A stretch of DNA of 64,000 nt from Croceicoccus sediminis (GCF_007570835.1 NZ_SUNC01000004.1:310001-374000); one strand, 5' to 3'. Shown: positions 8,309 through 17,372, counted from the first letter of the stretch. Notes: generated by a model not told the origin, from the letters alone. A program made the numbers and translations.

Positions 8309-8848
8309 ATGCCCGACTTTCGCACCTCTGCCGCCCGCCTGCTCGTCCTGGCCTGCGCCGCCGCCTCGCTTTCGGCTTGTGCCAGCACGTCCTCGAAGTA
8401 TCCCTCGCTCGCCGTGCGCGAGGCCGAACGGATGACGGGCAGTGCCGCACCGGCCGAACCCGACGTGACCGCACCGGTCACGCCCCCTGCCCCGCCCGCC
8501 GATCTTCCCGGCCGCCTCGCCGCGATCGAAAAGGCGGCCTATGCCTCGCACGAAACTTTCCTAGCCCGCGAGGCCACGGCCCGCGCCAGGGCGCGTTCGG
8601 CATCCGGGGCCGCACTCGGCACACTGGCATGGTCGGATGCCGAAGTCGCGCTCTCAAGCCTCGAATCGGCGCGCAGCGACACGATGTTCGCGCTGGCCGA
8701 TCTCGATTCGCTACTCGCCCTCGGCGCGGTCAGCGAGGCCGATACGGGCACGCCGGCAGGGTTGCCCGAAATCATCGCGCTGCGCGAAAAGGTCGAAGGG
8801 CTGATCGCGGCGGAAGACGCGGTCCTCTCCAGCCTGCGCGGCCTTTGA
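8309..8848 (+). CDS. Hypothetical lipoprotein
   Basis: 179 residues starting MPDFRTSAARLLVLACAAASLSAC; the LSAC lipobox puts the lipidated Cys at residue 24, so the mature protein is anchored in the envelope. A proline/alanine-rich linker (PVTPPAPPADLPG) is followed by an amphipathic, Ala/Glu-rich helical segment (LAAIEKAAYASHETFLAREATARARARS) and further helices, suggesting a periplasmic helical bundle or coiled coil. GGGAGAGG lies just ahead of the ATG at 8309; ATG 8297 is an alternative. Transcribed divergently from rplU and convergent with the truncated-SDR gene (9 nt between stops). No family recognised. Confidence 0.75.
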   Translation: MPDFRTSAARLLVLACAAASLSACASTSSKYPSLAVREAERMTGSAAPAEPDVTAPVTPPAPPADLPGRLAAIEKAAYASHETFLAREATARARARSASGAALGTLAWSDAEVALSSLESARSDTMFALADLDSLLALGAVSEADTGTPAGLPEIIALREKVEGLIAAEDAVLSSLRGL

Positions 8849-8857
8849 CCGCGACAC

Positions 8858-9178
8858 TCAGCCCGCGATAACGATCTGCCCGGTCACGCCTTCGTTGCCG
8901 GACAGGAAATCGATGGCGGCCTGAACTGCTGCCTCGTTCCCATCGTTGGAAGGCGAGACCGCGTTCACACGCAGCGGTGCATATTTGCGGGCGAGCGCGC
9001 CAATCGCTTCCTTGCGCCAGCGATGCGGCTTTTCCTCGGCCGCGGAGAAATGGACGGTGACGCTGCTTCCGGACGCGAGCACATCCTCGATTTCCGGCAG
9101 AAACTCGGCATGAAAACGGGCAGCAGCATCCAGCGGCTGCGCATCGCCCAGGGCCACGGGAATGACCCGCACCGCCAT
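8858..9178 (-). CDS. Truncated SDR-like protein, last gene of the thrC-folB run
   Basis: 106 residues. The stretch RKEAIGALARKYAPLRVNAVSP and ending NEGVTGQIVIAG match the C-terminal half of short-chain dehydrogenases (helix after the active site, NxVxPG strand and the final GxxxxVDGG-like strand). The N-terminal TGxxxGxG cofactor motif is absent and the catalytic YxxxK is HxxxK (His52, Lys56). The start ATG overlaps the folB stop by one base (TAATG), so it is translationally coupled. A reductase of the FolM type is sometimes paired with folB, so this may be a reduced derivative that keeps a binding or structural role; catalysis is unlikely. Not a frameshift product: the N-terminal region has its own sequence. 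Confidence 0.65.
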   Translation of the reverse strand: MAVRVIPVALGDAQPLDAAARFHAEFLPEIEDVLASGSSVTVHFSAAEEKPHRWRKEAIGALARKYAPLRVNAVSPSNDGNEAAVQAAIDFLSGNEGVTGQIVIAG

Positions 9179-9555
9179 TACCGGCGGTTCCGCACCAGCG
9201 TCATGCCGATCTTCTCGTCCGCCTCGGCAATGGCGAGCTTCACGATTTTCACCCTGACCTGGTTCACGCGGTCGTCCTGCAGGAACAGCGTTTCGCAGAT
9301 ATGTTCGGCCACGGCCTCGATCAGCTTGAAATGGACCCCTTCGGGCAAGGCCTCGCTGGCGGCGAATTTCAGGTCCATGTAGTTCTTGCTGGCCGACAGG
9401 GGCGTATCGGGTTCGAACCGTTCGGGCATGGCAAGGTCCACCGCGATCGAAATGCGCAGCGGCTGCGGCTTGCCGGTTTCTTCGGAGTAGATCCCGGTCA
9501 GGATGTCGACGACGAAATCCTCGACCTCCAGCGTGAGGCTGTCGCGCATCGTCAT
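9178..9555 (-). CDS. folB: Dihydroneopterin aldolase
   Basis: 125 residues, the usual FolB size. It converts dihydroneopterin to hydroxymethyl-dihydropterin and glycolaldehyde in folate synthesis. Visible family marks: LEVEDFVVDILTGIYSEETGKPQ, the SASKNYMDL strand with the conserved Tyr, HFKLIEAVAEHICETLF helix, and VKIVKLAIAEADEKIGMTL containing the likely catalytic Lys. ATG 9555 overlaps the methyltransferase stop as ATGA; a second ATG sits at 9549. The folE gene for the preceding step lies at 38.4 kb. Confidence 0.88.
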   Translation of the reverse strand: MTMRDSLTLEVEDFVVDILTGIYSEETGKPQPLRISIAVDLAMPERFEPDTPLSASKNYMDLKFAASEALPEGVHFKLIEAVAEHICETLFLQDDRVNQVRVKIVKLAIAEADEKIGMTLVRNRR

Positions 9556-10445
9556 TTCCCGTCGTTGACCCAGCGCGCAAAGATCGCGGTCGGCAGGATG
9601 CGCCCACCCTCACCCTCTTCGCGCACGGCAAGTTCGCCATGTTCGATCCGGCCCGGAAGACCTTCGAACTTTTCCGCAAGCAGTCCGGCCAGCGCGAGCG
9701 AGCTCATCCGCACGGCATAGGCCGTCAGGAACAGAAAACGCGAATCGCTGTCGAGTAGGCTGCGGCAATCGGTGACGAGGCCAGGCAACCCGTCCTCGAT
9801 ACGCCAGACCTCGCCCCCCGGACCGCGTCCGAATTTCGGCGGGTCGAGGATGATGCCGTCATAGCGGCGCTCGCGGCGCACCTCGCGCGCAGCGAATTTC
9901 GCGGCATCGTCGACCAGCCAGCGGATCGGCGCATCCTGCATTCCCGACAGGGCGGCATTGTCGCGCGCCTGCGCCACCGATTTCTTGCTGGCATCGACGT
10001 GCGCGACCCGGCCGCGCCGTGCGAGGCTGAGCGAGCCCACGCCGGTATAGCCGAACAGGTTCAGCGTGTGCGGATCGTCCAGCCCGCCAAGCTGTTCGTC
10101 CATCCAGTCCCACACCGGGGCCATGTCGGGAAAGAAACCGAGATGCCGGAACGGCGTGCACTGCGCGGTGAAGTTCACCTCGCGCCACGACAGCGGCCAG
10201 CCATCACGCGGCACTTTCGTGTTGAAGTGCCAGCGGCCGCCGCCATCCTCGTCGCTGGCGGGGATGAACTCGCCATCGGCCTGCCAGTCCTTGCTGCGCG
10301 GGGTCCACATCGCCTGCGGTTCGGGGCGAATGAAGCGGTACGGGCCATAGCCTTCCAGCTTGCGGCCGTTCCCGCTGTCCAGCAGGCGATAACCGTCCCA
10401 GCCCTCGCCCGCGAGCAGGATCGGGTTTTCGGCCAGAACTGCCAT
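9552..10445 (-). CDS. Class I SAM-dependent methyltransferase (RlmI-like core)
   Basis: 297 residues. A Rossmann methyltransferase with motif I LNLFGYTGVGSLSLA (residues about 128-142), motif II HVDASKKSVAQARDNAALSG, and motif IV IILDPPKFGRG. DPPKF is shared with the RlmI/RlmK (COG1092) rRNA cytosine methyltransferases, but the N-terminal PUA domain of RlmI is replaced here by a shorter beta-rich region (RLLDSGNGRKLEGYGPYRFIRPEPQA). No catalytic Cys pattern can be assigned with confidence. TAATG overlap with the thrC stop and ATGA overlap with folB place it in a coupled run. Substrate unknown, rRNA likely. Confidence 0.8.
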   Translation of the reverse strand: MAVLAENPILLAGEGWDGYRLLDSGNGRKLEGYGPYRFIRPEPQAMWTPRSKDWQADGEFIPASDEDGGGRWHFNTKVPRDGWPLSWREVNFTAQCTPFRHLGFFPDMAPVWDWMDEQLGGLDDPHTLNLFGYTGVGSLSLARRGRVAHVDASKKSVAQARDNAALSGMQDAPIRWLVDDAAKFAAREVRRERRYDGIILDPPKFGRGPGGEVWRIEDGLPGLVTDCRSLLDSDSRFLFLTAYAVRMSSLALAGLLAEKFEGLPGRIEHGELAVREEGEGGRILPTAIFARWVNDGK

Positions 10446-11848
10446 TAGAGCGGGCTCGGCGTGGCCCGTTCGGCGACGAATTCGGCCACGGCCTCATATG
10501 TGCCGGGAAGTTCGCTGAAGGCTTCCTCGCGGTCGTACAGGTCGCCGACACGCGGCGGCAGGATGGGCTTTTCACCGATGGCCTTTTCGACCGCAGGTCC
10601 GAACTTGGCCGGATGCGCGGTGGCCAGAGTGACCATCGGGACCCCCGCGGGCAGCCTTGTGTTGAGCGCGGCGTGAAGCCCGATCGCGGTATGCGGGTCG
10701 ATCACTTCACCGCAATTGTCCCACGCCCAGCGCATGGCATCGGCGGTCTGGGCCGCGTCGGCACGCTCGCTGGTAAACAGGGCGGCGGCGCCATCGCGCT
10801 GCGTATTGGTCAGCTGCATCGCCTTCGATGCCTCGAAACCCTTCATCTGGTCCGCCATGGCAAGACCATCGCGCCCACCCGCGTCGAACAGGAGGCGTTC
10901 GAAGTTCGACGAAACCTGGATGTCCATCGACGGTGCGTCGGTCGGCGTGACGCCGTGGGCCGAATAGTCGCCGGTGGAGATCGCGCGGTGCAGAATGTCG
11001 TTCACGTTCGTGGCGACGACGAGGCGCTCGACGGGCAGGCCCATCTTCGCCGCGACATATCCCGCGAACACGTCGCCGAAGTTGCCGGTGGGCACGGAGA
11101 ACGCGACTTTGCGGTGCGGCGCACCAAGCTGGACCCCGGCGGCGAAGTAGTAGACGACCTGCGCCATCAGGCGGGCCCAGTTGATCGAGTTCACCGCGCT
11201 GATGCGGAAACGGTCGGTCATTTGTCGATCGGCGAACATCCGTTTCACCATCGCCTGCGCATCGTCGAAGCTGCCTTCGATGGCGATGTTGTGGACGTTG
11301 GGCGCGATCACGCTCGTCATCTGGCGGCGCTGCACTTCGGACACGCGGCCCTTGGGATGCAGCATGAAGATGTCGATCTTGTCACGCCCGGCCACCGCGT
11401 CGATCGCGGCAGAACCCGTGTCGCCGCTGGTCGCGCCGACAATGGTGAGGTGCTGGTCGCTGTCCTTGAGGAATTCCTCGAACAACAAGCCCAGAAGCTG
11501 GAGCGCGACGTCCTTGAACGCCAGCGTCGGCCCGTGGAACAATTCGAGCAGCCACTGAGTCTCGTCGAACTGTTTGAGCGGGGTCACCGCCTTGTGCGCG
11601 AAACGGCCATAGGCCTGTGTCGTCAGTTCAAGCAGGCGTTCGGGCGCGATGCAGTCGCCGATGAAAGGCTGCATGACCCGTGCGGCCAACTCGGCATAGG
11701 GGAGCCCCGCCATGGCGGCGATCTCGTCTTGCGAAAAGCTCGGCCATGCGCGCGGCACGTAGAGGCCGCCGTCGCTGGCCAGGCCAGCCAGCGTGACCCC
11801 GCGGAAGTCCAGCGCCGGTGCGCTGCCCCTTGTCGAAACGTATTCCAT
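10445..11848 (-). CDS. thrC: Threonine synthase
   Basis: 467 residues, the long bacterial ThrC form. It converts O-phosphohomoserine to threonine with PLP. The PLP lysine lies in FHGPTLAFKDVALQLLG; GATSGDTGSAA, HPKGRVSEVQRRQM, and NSINWARLMAQVVYYF are conserved, and SVPTGNFGDVFAGYVA is the phosphate-binding loop. The start MEYVSTRG at 11848 is the usual N-terminus; the upstream extension of the frame is not. It follows SURF1 by 11 nt and overlaps the next gene by TAATG. The SURF1-thrC neighbourhood is a common sphingomonad arrangement as far as I know. Confidence 0.96.
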   Translation of the reverse strand: MEYVSTRGSAPALDFRGVTLAGLASDGGLYVPRAWPSFSQDEIAAMAGLPYAELAARVMQPFIGDCIAPERLLELTTQAYGRFAHKAVTPLKQFDETQWLLELFHGPTLAFKDVALQLLGLLFEEFLKDSDQHLTIVGATSGDTGSAAIDAVAGRDKIDIFMLHPKGRVSEVQRRQMTSVIAPNVHNIAIEGSFDDAQAMVKRMFADRQMTDRFRISAVNSINWARLMAQVVYYFAAGVQLGAPHRKVAFSVPTGNFGDVFAGYVAAKMGLPVERLVVATNVNDILHRAISTGDYSAHGVTPTDAPSMDIQVSSNFERLLFDAGGRDGLAMADQMKGFEASKAMQLTNTQRDGAAALFTSERADAAQTADAMRWAWDNCGEVIDPHTAIGLHAALNTRLPAGVPMVTLATAHPAKFGPAVEKAIGEKPILPPRVGDLYDREEAFSELPGTYEAVAEFVAERATPSPL

Positions 11849-11859
11849 GGGCCGCGCGC

Positions 11860-12447
11860 CTAGCCCTGCTCGCCCTTGCGCGCAAGACGCCGTTTGAGCG
11901 CGAGGGCGTAGATAACGAGCGCGGTAATCGCAAAGAAGAACCACTGGAAGGCATAAGCCAGGTGATTATTCGGGATTTCCGACGGGTCAGGCCGGGCCAG
12001 CGGCTCCAGCTCGGCCTGCGGTTCACCGGCGACCAGTCGGACGGTTTCGCCAAGCGGCGCGATCGTCCCGGCAACGGTGCCGCCGGACCAGCTGGGGCCA
12101 TTGGGATTGCGGCTCCATCCAATGTCGATCTCGGCCTCTCCGCCATCGACGGCGCAGCGCGCTGTCATGGCCCAGCCCGGTTCGCCATCGGCATTGCGCC
12201 CGCTCATCGCGCTTTGCGACAGGACTTCGCGGCAATCGAGCGAGGACTGGCGATAGAGCCAGCGGTGCGGATCGGAATCGCTCAGCGGGAAAGCCACAGG
12301 ATCCGGATCGACGAGCGCGCTGTCGTAGCGGACGAGCAGAGCCTCTTTCTCGGCCCTGCGATCAAGCTGCCAGAAACCGAGTGCGATCATCGTCGCAACG
12401 GCAGCGACGACGATTACGGTTGCTACGATGGGGAGCTTGCGGATCAC
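11860..12447 (-). CDS. SURF1 family cytochrome oxidase biogenesis protein
   Basis: 195 residues with two membrane helices, one at each end (IVATVIVVAAVATMIALGFWQL and AYAFQWFFFAITALVIYALAL), bracketing a periplasmic domain; this topology with GFWQLDRRAEK and the C-terminal NNHLAYAFQWF is the SURF1 (Shy1) signature. SURF1 assists heme a insertion into subunit I of aa3 oxidase. ATGA overlap with the DUF983 gene and location directly after ctaE support the role. Confidence 0.92.
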   Translation of the reverse strand: MIRKLPIVATVIVVAAVATMIALGFWQLDRRAEKEALLVRYDSALVDPDPVAFPLSDSDPHRWLYRQSSLDCREVLSQSAMSGRNADGEPGWAMTARCAVDGGEAEIDIGWSRNPNGPSWSGGTVAGTIAPLGETVRLVAGEPQAELEPLARPDPSEIPNNHLAYAFQWFFFAITALVIYALALKRRLARKGEQG

Positions 12448-12884
12448 GCGTCCTGGTCGTCTTGTGCGCGGGTGCCGTCGGTTTCGAGGCTGCCGGCCTC
12501 ACGCGCGCTGCGCTTGTACTCGGTGATCAGCAACATGCCCTTGGCGATGCGCAGACCGTAAAGCACCATGCCGATGGTCAGCGGCACCCACAGGATCACG
12601 TGGACCCAGAACGGCGGGTGGACCGACTGGTCCAACACGATGGCCAGCACCGCCAGGATGGCACCGATGGCCAGCGTCAGAAACGCGGCCGGGCCGTCAC
12701 CGACGTTAAACCGCGAAAAGTCGAGCCCGCAGGTGGTGCAGCGGTCGGCGAAGCTCACCACGCTCTTGAACAATGTGCGAGAGCCGCAGCGCGGGCATTC
12801 GCCCATCGCCGCGGCTTTCACGAGGTTGGCGGAAGCGGGAAGCGCGACCTCGCGATCGTCCCCGCCGTCCTTATCGCCGGTCAT
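12444..12884 (-). CDS. DUF983 zinc-ribbon membrane protein
   Basis: 146 residues. Two CxxC pairs (CPRCG and CTTCG) form a zinc ribbon, followed by SRFNVGDGPAAF, the DUF983 signature, and two membrane helices (FLTLAIGAILAVLAIVL and WVHVILWVPLTIGMVLYGL). DUF983 genes are regularly found between ctaE and surf1 in alphaproteobacteria, so a role in oxidase assembly is likely but not proven. TGATG overlap with ctaE upstream and ATGA overlap with SURF1 downstream. Confidence 0.9.
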   Translation of the reverse strand: MTGDKDGGDDREVALPASANLVKAAAMGECPRCGSRTLFKSVVSFADRCTTCGLDFSRFNVGDGPAAFLTLAIGAILAVLAIVLDQSVHPPFWVHVILWVPLTIGMVLYGLRIAKGMLLITEYKRSAREAGSLETDGTRAQDDQDA

Positions 12885-13711
12885 CAGGCGCTATGGTACG
12901 GTGCGTCCCCGCCGCCCCAGATGTAGATCGCGACGAAGAGGAACAGCCACACGACGTCGACGAAGTGCCAGTACCAGGCCGCGGCTTCGAAACCGAAGTG
13001 CTGCTTGGGCGTGAAGTGGCCCTTGTAGGCGCGAACGAGGCACACGATCAGCATGATCGTGCCGACGATGACGTGGAAGCCGTGGAAGCCGGTCGCCATG
13101 TAGAAGGCCGAGCCGTAAGTGTTCTCACCGAACGGGAACGGCGCGTGCATGTATTCGAAAGCCTGGAGCGCCGAGAACAGCACGCCTAGAATGACGGTGG
13201 CCCAAAGGCCCTTCTTCAGGCCGTCACGGTCGCCGTGGATCAGCGAGTGGTGCGCCCAGGTCACGGTAGTGCCCGAGCACAGCAGGATCATGGTGTTGAG
13301 CAGCGGCAGGTCCCACGGGTTCATGACCGCTTCGATCGCCTTGGGCGGCCACTGGCCGTCGACAACCTCGCTCAGCGCCGAGGGGAACAGCGAGAAGTCG
13401 AAGAACGCCCAGAACCAGCCGACAAAGAACATCACTTCCGAAGCGATGAACAGGATCATGCCGTAACGCTGGTGCAGCTGAACGACCGGGGTGTGGTCGC
13501 CTGCGTGGGCTTCCTTGATGATGTTGCCGAACCAGCTGAACATCGAGATGATGACGCCGAGGAACCCGGCGATCAGCAGGTACGTGCCGAAAGCATAGTC
13601 GTGCATGAACAGGGCAAGACCCGAGGTCATCACGAAAGCACTGACGGACGTGATGAGCGGCCAGGGATCTGCCGGCAGAATGTGGTAATCGTGGTTCTTC
13701 GCGCCGGCCAT
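12884..13711 (-). CDS. ctaE: Cytochrome c oxidase subunit III
   Basis: 275 residues with seven hydrophobic helices. Landmarks: HDYHILPADPWPL at the N-terminus, the Glu/Trp-rich helix FIASEVMFFVGWFWAFFD, GTTVTWAHHSL, and the C-terminal FEAAAWYWHFVDVVWLFLFVAIYIWG. Subunit III of the aa3 terminal oxidase stabilises proton uptake in subunit I. ATG 13711 has AGGGGA seven nt upstream; the longer reading frame is not conserved. It sits downstream of ctaG after a 136-bp gap and starts the tightly overlapped DUF983-SURF1 run. Confidence 0.97.
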   Translation of the reverse strand: MAGAKNHDYHILPADPWPLITSVSAFVMTSGLALFMHDYAFGTYLLIAGFLGVIISMFSWFGNIIKEAHAGDHTPVVQLHQRYGMILFIASEVMFFVGWFWAFFDFSLFPSALSEVVDGQWPPKAIEAVMNPWDLPLLNTMILLCSGTTVTWAHHSLIHGDRDGLKKGLWATVILGVLFSALQAFEYMHAPFPFGENTYGSAFYMATGFHGFHVIVGTIMLIVCLVRAYKGHFTPKQHFGFEAAAWYWHFVDVVWLFLFVAIYIWGGGDAPYHSA

Positions 13712-13847
13712 TATACGGTCCCCTGAGTTTCCAGCCTTTGAGCACTGCGGATCCAAAAACGGTTCCGCCCATTCGGTTTGACGGGGCCTTTAACCCCGCC
13801 TGCGCGCCCGGTCCAGAGCCTTTGCACGCCTTTTCGCCGGTTAGCGG

Positions 13848-14426
13848 TCAGCTATCCGCGCTTTCATAGAAGGTATAGCTGAGCGTGACCGCCCCGACAT
13901 CCTTCGTATCCGGGTCGTTGAGGTATTCCGGATCGATGTAGAAAAGCACCGGCATCCGCATTTCCTGCCCGGGTTTCAGCGTCTGCTGGGTAAAGCAGAA
14001 ACACTGGATCTTGTTGAAATAGACCCCCGCCTGAGTCGGTGTGACGTTGAACGTCGCGGTGCCGGTGATCGGTTTGTCGGAATCGTTACGCGCAACGAAC
14101 GTCGCCATGTCGCGCTGTCCGATCGTCACTTTCTGCTTGGGACGTTCGGGGCGGAACTCCCACGGAAGACCGGGATCGGTGTTGGCATCGAATCGCACGG
14201 TGATCGTCTGACCGGTCGCGGCCTGAACCGTCGCAGCCTGCGCCTCGTCAACCCGCTGCGTCGTACCGCCAAGGCCGGTGACCTGGCAGAACATCCGGTA
14301 AAGCGGCACCGAGGCATAGCCCAGCCCCAGCATCGCGACCGCGATGCCCAGCGCGAACATGCCGACGCGAAGATTGCTCCTCTGCGCGTTGGTTTCGTCC
14401 GGTCCGGTCGCTGAAACCGTGCTCAC
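13848..14426 (-). CDS. ctaG: Cytochrome c oxidase assembly protein CtaG/Cox11
   Basis: 192 residues. One N-terminal membrane anchor (VGMFALGIAVAMLGLGYASVPLY) and a periplasmic domain with YRMFCQVTG and the copper-binding KIQCFCFTQQ, both diagnostic of Cox11, which delivers copper to the CuB site of subunit I. The start is GTG at 14426, overlapped with the preceding small gene as GTGA. Between it and ctaE lies a short hairpin (CGGGG 13782-13786 / CCCCG 13794-13798) without a T run. Confidence 0.95.
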   Translation of the reverse strand: MSTVSATGPDETNAQRSNLRVGMFALGIAVAMLGLGYASVPLYRMFCQVTGLGGTTQRVDEAQAATVQAATGQTITVRFDANTDPGLPWEFRPERPKQKVTIGQRDMATFVARNDSDKPITGTATFNVTPTQAGVYFNKIQCFCFTQQTLKPGQEMRMPVLFYIDPEYLNDPDTKDVGAVTLSYTFYESADS

Positions 14427-14593
14427 CGTGCCGCCTCCTGCTCCGCCTGGAACGCCGCGATGTCGTCTGCATCGGGGAAACGCACGATGGTGAGCGCGAA
14501 GAACAGCACCACGAGGCCGAGAAGGACGAGGCCCAGTGCCCTGTTCCTGCTCTTGCGGCGCGCTTCGAGTTGCTTCTGATCTTCGGGGGTCAT
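14423..14593 (-). CDS. 56-residue single-helix protein between ctaB and ctaG
   Basis: Translation from ATG 14593 gives [19 protein letters not shown], then one strong membrane helix ([18 protein letters not shown]) and an acidic tail ending EQEAAR. A basic N-terminus, one helix and an acidic C-terminus suggest an N-in membrane protein. It overlaps ctaB by ATGA and ctaG by GTGA, so its reading frame is fixed by coupling on both sides. Small hypothetical proteins at this position are common in alphaproteobacterial oxidase operons and are plausibly assembly or stability factors; no tested function is known to me. Confidence 0.85.
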   Translation of the reverse strand: MTPEDQKQLEARRKSRNRALGLVLLGLVVLFFALTIVRFPDADDIAAFQAEQEAAR

Positions 14594-15510
14594 GCGATCA
14601 GTCCTGCGTTGTGAAGGAGCCTGTCGGCGACAAGCGCACCAAACAGGGCGAAAAGGTAGAGGATGGAAAAGGCAAAGAGGCGCTTTTCGGGCTTCATCGC
14701 GTCTTCCTCTGCGCTGGCGCGCAGGCCAACTGGTAACGAGAAGCCGACGAAGGCCGCCGACAGAACCGCGGCGCTAACCGCATAGACCGTCCCGGCCGAC
14801 CCCAGATACCACGGCGCAAGCGCGAAAGGCGTGAGCAGAATCGCGTAGATCAGGATCTGACGGCGAGTCGATTTCTCGCCCGCCACCACCGGCATCATGG
14901 GGATGCCGACTTTCGCATAATCGGTCTTCACGAAGAGCGCGAGCGCCCAGAAATGCGGCGGCGTCCACATGAAGATGATCGCGAACAGCACGATCGGCAT
15001 CAGGGTCACGTCGCCCGTCACCGCGACCCACCCGATCAGCGGCGGAAAGGCCCCCGCCCCGCCGCCGACGACGATGTTCTGCGGCGTGCGCGGCTTCAGC
15101 CAGATCGTGTAGACGACCGCGTAATAGACGATCGACACCGCCAGCAGCGCGGCGGTCAACCAGCCTGCAGCCAAGCCCATGACCATCACCGATCCTGCCG
15201 AGAGCGCGATGCCGAAATCGCGGGCATCGGTTCGCGCCATGCGGCCGGCGGGAATGGGCCGCTTTGCCGTGCGCTTCATCTGCGCGTCGATCTCGGATTC
15301 GTACCACTGGTTGAGTGCGGCCGCGCCGCCTGCGCCCACGGCGATGCACAGGATGACGATGGACCCGATCACGGGATGGATGCTGCCCGGCGCCGCCAGC
15401 AGGCCGCAAAGGCCGGTGAAGACGACAAGCGTCATCACGCGCGGCTTGGTCAGCGCGAGGAAGTCCCGCCAGTCGCTGGGTATCAGTACGGAATGATCGG
15501 CTGTGATCAT
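14590..15510 (-). CDS. ctaB: Protoheme IX farnesyltransferase (heme O synthase)
   Basis: 306 residues, UbiA-type polyprenyltransferase with about nine helices. The Asp-rich motif [21 protein letters not shown] binds farnesyl diphosphate-Mg, and the second motif is [39 protein letters not shown] is typical of CtaB/CyoE. It makes heme O from heme B, the first step to heme A for the aa3 oxidase. ATG 15510 with AGGG upstream was chosen; ATG 15528 is an alternative. Confidence 0.96.
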   Translation of the reverse strand: MITADHSVLIPSDWRDFLALTKPRVMTLVVFTGLCGLLAAPGSIHPVIGSIVILCIAVGAGGAAALNQWYESEIDAQMKRTAKRPIPAGRMARTDARDFGIALSAGSVMVMGLAAGWLTAALLAVSIVYYAVVYTIWLKPRTPQNIVVGGGAGAFPPLIGWVAVTGDVTLMPIVLFAIIFMWTPPHFWALALFVKTDYAKVGIPMMPVVAGEKSTRRQILIYAILLTPFALAPWYLGSAGTVYAVSAAVLSAAFVGFSLPVGLRASAEEDAMKPEKRLFAFSILYLFALFGALVADRLLHNAGLIA

Positions 15511-15584
15511 CGGTGCCCTATGAACCATGTGGTCCGGTGTGAAAAGCCCGTCCTTGGGCGGAGGCCCTGCATCGAACGAGAGCC

Positions 15585-15622
15585 CCCTAAAACAGAACGC
15601 CCCGGGATCGGATCCCGGGGCG
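15585..15622 (-). terminator. Perfect-stem terminator after ctaD
   Basis: A perfect 12-nt inverted repeat, CGCCCCGGGATC (15598-15609) and GATCCCGGGGCG (15611-15622). Read leftward it is followed by TTCTGTTTTA, so it should end or attenuate transcription coming from ctaC-ctaD before ctaB. Confidence 0.75.
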
Positions 15623-15649
15623 CCCTGGTGATTGCGGTGTCCCGGTGCC

Positions 15650-17347
15650 TCAGTGGGCGCCGGCCTTGTCGTCGATGACCGGCAGGGTCTCGAACTGGTG
15701 GAACGGCGGCGGGCTGGACAGCGTCCATTCCAGCGTCGTGGCACCTTCGCCCCAGTAGTTGGGCGCAGCCTTCTTGCCCGCGATCAGCGAATAGAAGACG
15801 TTGATGAAGAAGATCACGATCGAGACGGCCATGATCTCATAGCCCTTGGTCGCAACCCAGTTCCACAGCTCGTAAGCGGTGGCGTAGTCGGGGTAACGCC
15901 GCGGCATACCCTGCATGCCCAGGAAGTGCATCGGGAAGAACAGCGTGTTCACGCCCACGAAGAAGACGATGAACTGCAGCTTCGAGAGGAACTCGGAGTG
16001 CATCTTGCCGAACATCTTCGGGAACCAGTACCACCAGCCCGCGAAGAGAGCGGTGACCGCACCCAGCGACAGGACGTAGTGGAAGTGCGCGACGACGTAG
16101 TAGGTGTCGTGCAGGTTGTCGTCGATGCCGCCGTTGGCCAGGACAACGCCCGTGACGCCGCCGACGGTGAACAGGAAGATGAAGCCAAGGGCCCACCACA
16201 TGGGTGACTTGAATTCGAGGCTGCCGCCCCACATCGTCGCGATCCACGAGAAGATCTTGATGCCGGTGGGCACCGCGATGACCATCGTGGCGGCGGTGAA
16301 GTACATCTTCTCGTTAACCGACAGGCCGACGGTGTACATGTGGTGCGCCCACACGATGAAGCCGACGACGCCGATCGCGACCATGGCGTAGGCCATGCCG
16401 AGGTAGCCGAAGACCGGCTTGCGGCTGAAGGTCGAGATGATCTGCGAGATGATGCCGAAGCCGGGCAGGATCATGATGTAGACTTCGGGGTGACCGAAGA
16501 ACCAGAACAGGTGCTGGTACAGGATCGGATCGCCGCCACCGGCCGGATCGAAGAACGTCGTCCCGAAGTTACGATCGGTCAGCAGCATGGTGATGGCTGC
16601 GGCCAGGACCGGAAGGGCCAGCAGCAGCAGGAAGGCGGTAACCAGCACCGACCACACGAACAGCGGCATCTTGTGCAGGGTCATGCCCGGCGCACGCATG
16701 TTGAAGATGGTGGTGATGAAGTTTATCGCGCCCATGATCGAGCTGGCACCGGCAAGGTGCAGCGCGAAGATGGCGAAGTCCACCGAAGGCCCGGGCGAAC
16801 CCGAAGTCGAGAGCGGAGCATAGACCGTCCAGCCGGTGCCCGCGCCGTTGCCCGTGCCGCCCGGCACGAAGGCCGAGATCATGAGCGAACAGAACGCGAC
16901 GAAAGTCAGCCAGAACGAAATATTGTTCATGCGCGGGAAGGCCATGTCCGGCGCGCCGATCATGATCGGGACGAACCAGTTGCCGAAACCGCCGATGACG
17001 GCCGGCATGACCATGAAGAAGACCATGATCAGGCCGTGAGCCGAGATCAGGACGTTCCACAGGTGGAGCGTTTCATCGAAATTGGCCCCGTCACCGCCGA
17101 GGAACGTGGTCCACCAGCCAAGGTACTGGATACCCGGCGCGGCGAGTTCGGCACGCATGATGCCGGAAATCGCACCACCAATGACACCCGCGAAAATCGC
17201 GAAGATCAGGTAGAGGGTGCCGATGTCCTTGTGGTTGGTGGACATGAACCAGCGCTGGAAGAACGGCGGCTTGTGATCTGCGTGACTGTGCAGGTCGTGC
17301 GCGTCCTCGTGTGCCGGCAGCGTTTCGGGGGTTGCTGTGGTAGCCAT
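15650..17347 (-). CDS. ctaD: Cytochrome c oxidase subunit I
   Basis: 565 residues, twelve helices, full length for aa3-type subunit I. Seen: [11 protein letters not shown] start, [18 protein letters not shown] (heme a ligand), [21 protein letters not shown], the CuB/cross-link motif [18 protein letters not shown], the K-channel segment, [28 protein letters not shown] and [14 protein letters not shown]. The His-Asp-rich N-terminus ([13 protein letters not shown]) is species-variable. It lies 25 nt after ctaC and ends in a strong terminator. Confidence 0.98.
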   Translation of the reverse strand: MATTATPETLPAHEDAHDLHSHADHKPPFFQRWFMSTNHKDIGTLYLIFAIFAGVIGGAISGIMRAELAAPGIQYLGWWTTFLGGDGANFDETLHLWNVLISAHGLIMVFFMVMPAVIGGFGNWFVPIMIGAPDMAFPRMNNISFWLTFVAFCSLMISAFVPGGTGNGAGTGWTVYAPLSTSGSPGPSVDFAIFALHLAGASSIMGAINFITTIFNMRAPGMTLHKMPLFVWSVLVTAFLLLLALPVLAAAITMLLTDRNFGTTFFDPAGGGDPILYQHLFWFFGHPEVYIMILPGFGIISQIISTFSRKPVFGYLGMAYAMVAIGVVGFIVWAHHMYTVGLSVNEKMYFTAATMVIAVPTGIKIFSWIATMWGGSLEFKSPMWWALGFIFLFTVGGVTGVVLANGGIDDNLHDTYYVVAHFHYVLSLGAVTALFAGWWYWFPKMFGKMHSEFLSKLQFIVFFVGVNTLFFPMHFLGMQGMPRRYPDYATAYELWNWVATKGYEIMAVSIVIFFINVFYSLIAGKKAAPNYWGEGATTLEWTLSSPPPFHQFETLPVIDDKAGAH

Positions 17348-17372
17348 GATCTTACCCTATCCGGAAATCTGG

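Noticed and set aside
8858-9679. 273-codon version of the SDR-like frame
   Set aside because: The first 167 codons are a shadow over folB and the methyltransferase; the real start is the TAATG overlap at 9178.
13782-13798. Hairpin in the ctaG-ctaE gap as a terminator
   Set aside because: Only a 5-bp stem and no T run; too weak to list as a terminator.
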